64,000 bases of DNA, from positions 55,144 to 119,143 of the forward strand of contig JAJSPD010000106.1 in the NCBI GenBank assembly GCA_021307315.1. The letters are read 5' to 3'. The notes below the pieces were generated by a model, which searched no databases, had not been told where the DNA came from, and saw nothing but the letters and a program-made list of their open reading frames with translations. The DNA comes from Bisporella sp. PMI_857. Taxonomy: Eukaryota > Ascomycota > Leotiomycetes > Helotiales > Helotiaceae. Position numbers and translations under genes: made by a program. Positions 62,906 through 64,000 of the stretch are shown one piece after another (position 1 is the first letter of the stretch; each line of letters starts with the position of its first letter).

Positions 62906-63998
62906 GGTGTCCTTTGGGTTCCCATGTGTTTTCCGAATCCGGGTAATTCAACCATTTGATCAAATACTTTGGCTTGCCTCTGACATACTTGTAGTCTAAG
63001 ATCCTTTCTACTTCATATTCAGATTCTGGGTTGACTGGTTCAATTTCTGTGTATGGAGCTGGTGGTGCTCCTTCGTGTGCTGGTTCCAAGAGTAGGGCAG
63101 AGAAAACTGGGTGTATGTTCATGGTCCTAGGGAGTTGGAGTTCGAATGCATTTGGCCCTGCAACTCGTTTGATTTTGAATGGTCCCAACTTCCTGTGATC
63201 CAGTTTGTCGCTTGGTCTCTTGGTTTTGATGTTTTTTCTCACAAGGTAGACCTTATCCCCCTTCTCAAGGTGTGGTGTCTCACCATGCTTACGGTTGTAA
63301 TATTCCGCCGAGCGTTGGTTGAGGAACTTGATGTCTTCGACTAGCTGCAAGTGTAGTGTTTGTAGCTGTTCGACTTTAATCATTGCAAGCTGTGAATGTG
63401 CTTTATCCTTGCCTGGTTCATGATATGCTTTTGGCTCGTAGCCATAGTTGGCATAGAATGGTGATATCTTTGTTGTTTCATTGGTTGCACTGTTGTATGC
63501 GAACTGTGCCAGTGGCAGAAGTTCGACCCAATTGTCTTGCTTGTAGTTCACATAGCATCTGAGGTATGCTTCCATTGTTTGATTCAGTCTTTCCACCTGT
63601 CCGTTAGTTTGTGGATGAAAGCTTGTTGAGAGCTTCCTCTTGATTCCCATGAGTGCAGTGAGCGTTGTCCAGAACTTGGATGTGAAGAGCTTGTCCCTGT
63701 CCGATAAGATTTCTGTGGGGGTTCCATGGTTCGCAACCACGATCCTGAGAAATGTGTAGGCAAGGTCTTCTGCTGTGCTGCTTTCTAAATATGGAATCAT
63801 GTAACAGTACTTCGTTAGCCTGTCCATGATTACCAGTATGGAATCGTACCATTTTCCTGAGACTGGTTCTCTGGAGAGTGGTAATTTTACTACGAAGTCC
63901 CATGCGATAGACTTCCATGGCATGTTTAAGGTTGCTGGGGATTGCAGTTGTCCATAGGGGCATGGCGTGAAGCCTTGTTCCTGATGCACGTGTCGCAT
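62784..63998 (-). CDS. Gypsy pol: integrase and chromodomain (partial)
   Basis: The frame holds the integrase core with WDFVVKLPLS (first Asp), EILSDRDKLFTS (second Asp) and TNGQVERLNQTME (Glu), so the DDE triad is complete. GPFKIKRVAGPNAFELQLP, a C-terminal integrase module, and a chromodomain (EYEVERILDYKYVRGKPKYL, WLNYPDSENTWEP) follow; the chromodomain is thought to target insertion to marked chromatin. The zinc-finger end CDTCIRNKASRHAP lies in another frame: one base is missing in the G4 run at about 63957-63960 (plus strand). Pol upstream is outside the window. Confidence 0.93.
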   Translation of the reverse strand: MRHVHQEQGFTPCPYGQLQSPATLNMPWKSIAWDFVVKLPLSREPVSGKWYDSILVIMDRLTKYCYMIPYLESSTAEDLAYTFLRIVVANHGTPTEILSDRDKLFTSKFWTTLTALMGIKRKLSTSFHPQTNGQVERLNQTMEAYLRCYVNYKQDNWVELLPLAQFAYNSATNETTKISPFYANYGYEPKAYHEPGKDKAHSQLAMIKVEQLQTLHLQLVEDIKFLNQRSAEYYNRKHGETPHLEKGDKVYLVRKNIKTKRPSDKLDHRKLGPFKIKRVAGPNAFELQLPRTMNIHPVFSALLLEPAHEGAPPAPYTEIEPVNPESEYEVERILDYKYVRGKPKYLIKWLNYPDSENTWEPKGHLNCPEMLEEFHRQYPRAPDATPRKHSQEKEKYTHQGRRNL

Positions 63999-64000
63999 TC

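Larger units (their letters stand above)
61839..64000 (-). mobile_element. Ty3/gypsy chromovirus-type LTR retrotransposon, 3' part
   Basis: From low to high coordinates it has the 3' LTR (61839-62191), a polypurine tract, an antisense ORF, and the integrase end of pol with a chromodomain. The 5' LTR, gag and most of pol are outside the window. It sits inside the second pogo copy. TTCCT (61834-61838) should be one half of its target duplication. Confidence 0.93.

Overview
The window comes from a filamentous ascomycete (Pezizomycotina). The evidence is short spliceosomal introns (about 42-71 nt) with lariat-type branch sites, a HET-domain gene, a DUF6594-type membrane gene, a fungal PD-(D/E)XK-like gene, small secreted cysteine-rich genes, chromodomain Ty3/gypsy, Tad-like LINE, pogo, hAT, MULE and Helitron sequences, and C-to-T type nonsense changes that resemble RIP. 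Genus cannot be fixed from the sequence; the SDHB protein looks like a leotiomycete or sordariomycete type.

Layout. 1-6651: two head-to-tail Tad-like LINEs, one with an intact ORF2 and one truncated at its 5' end. 6652-7960: AT-rich repeats, a 70-bp inverted repeat and a solo LTR. 8026-22540: a gene island with a PD-(D/E)XK-like protein, a small kinase, a 58-aa Cys protein, a Zn2Cys6 remnant, an SCC2 (cohesin loader) pseudogene with two nonsense codons, a 685-bp MITE, a broken single-pass membrane gene, a DUF6594 protein and an SDHB gene broken by one inserted base. 22553-24136: a non-autonomous MULE. 24366-26363: a HET gene cut off by an integrase remnant. 26925-31215: a degenerate tandem repeat, a foldback element and an autonomous-type MULE. 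31530-33850: an unrecognised acidic multi-exon gene. 34183-39086: a pogo element carrying an LTR-like insertion, followed by a hAT transposase gene carrying two solo LTRs and a MITE that itself holds a third solo LTR. 39242-42413: a UstYa-like fragment, an SH3b-like secreted protein, a hAT remnant and a secreted Cys-rich protein. 42890-46386: a decayed Helitron Rep/helicase. 46861-52230: a decayed two-ORF LINE. 52581-57020: a psq-type pogo transposase gene split by a second MULE. 57225-61083: a LINE fragment, a candidate LTR, a BED-hAT fragment, a pogo-type MITE and a fragment of an NLR-associated hydrolase. 61615-64000: a second pogo copy into which a chromodomain gypsy element has inserted; the gypsy carries an additional antisense ORF.

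The strongest observations are exact insertion scars. At least seven insertions have matching target-site duplications (5 bp for LTRs, 9 bp for MULEs, TA for pogo). In two cases removing the insert plus one duplication rebuilds the host transposase reading frame, and one pogo insertion has an empty-site counterpart in this same window. Resident genes (SDHB, SCC2, HET, an NLR-like gene) are truncated or interrupted. Several single-base breaks lie next to homopolymers, so sequence error must be excluded before calling those genes dead.
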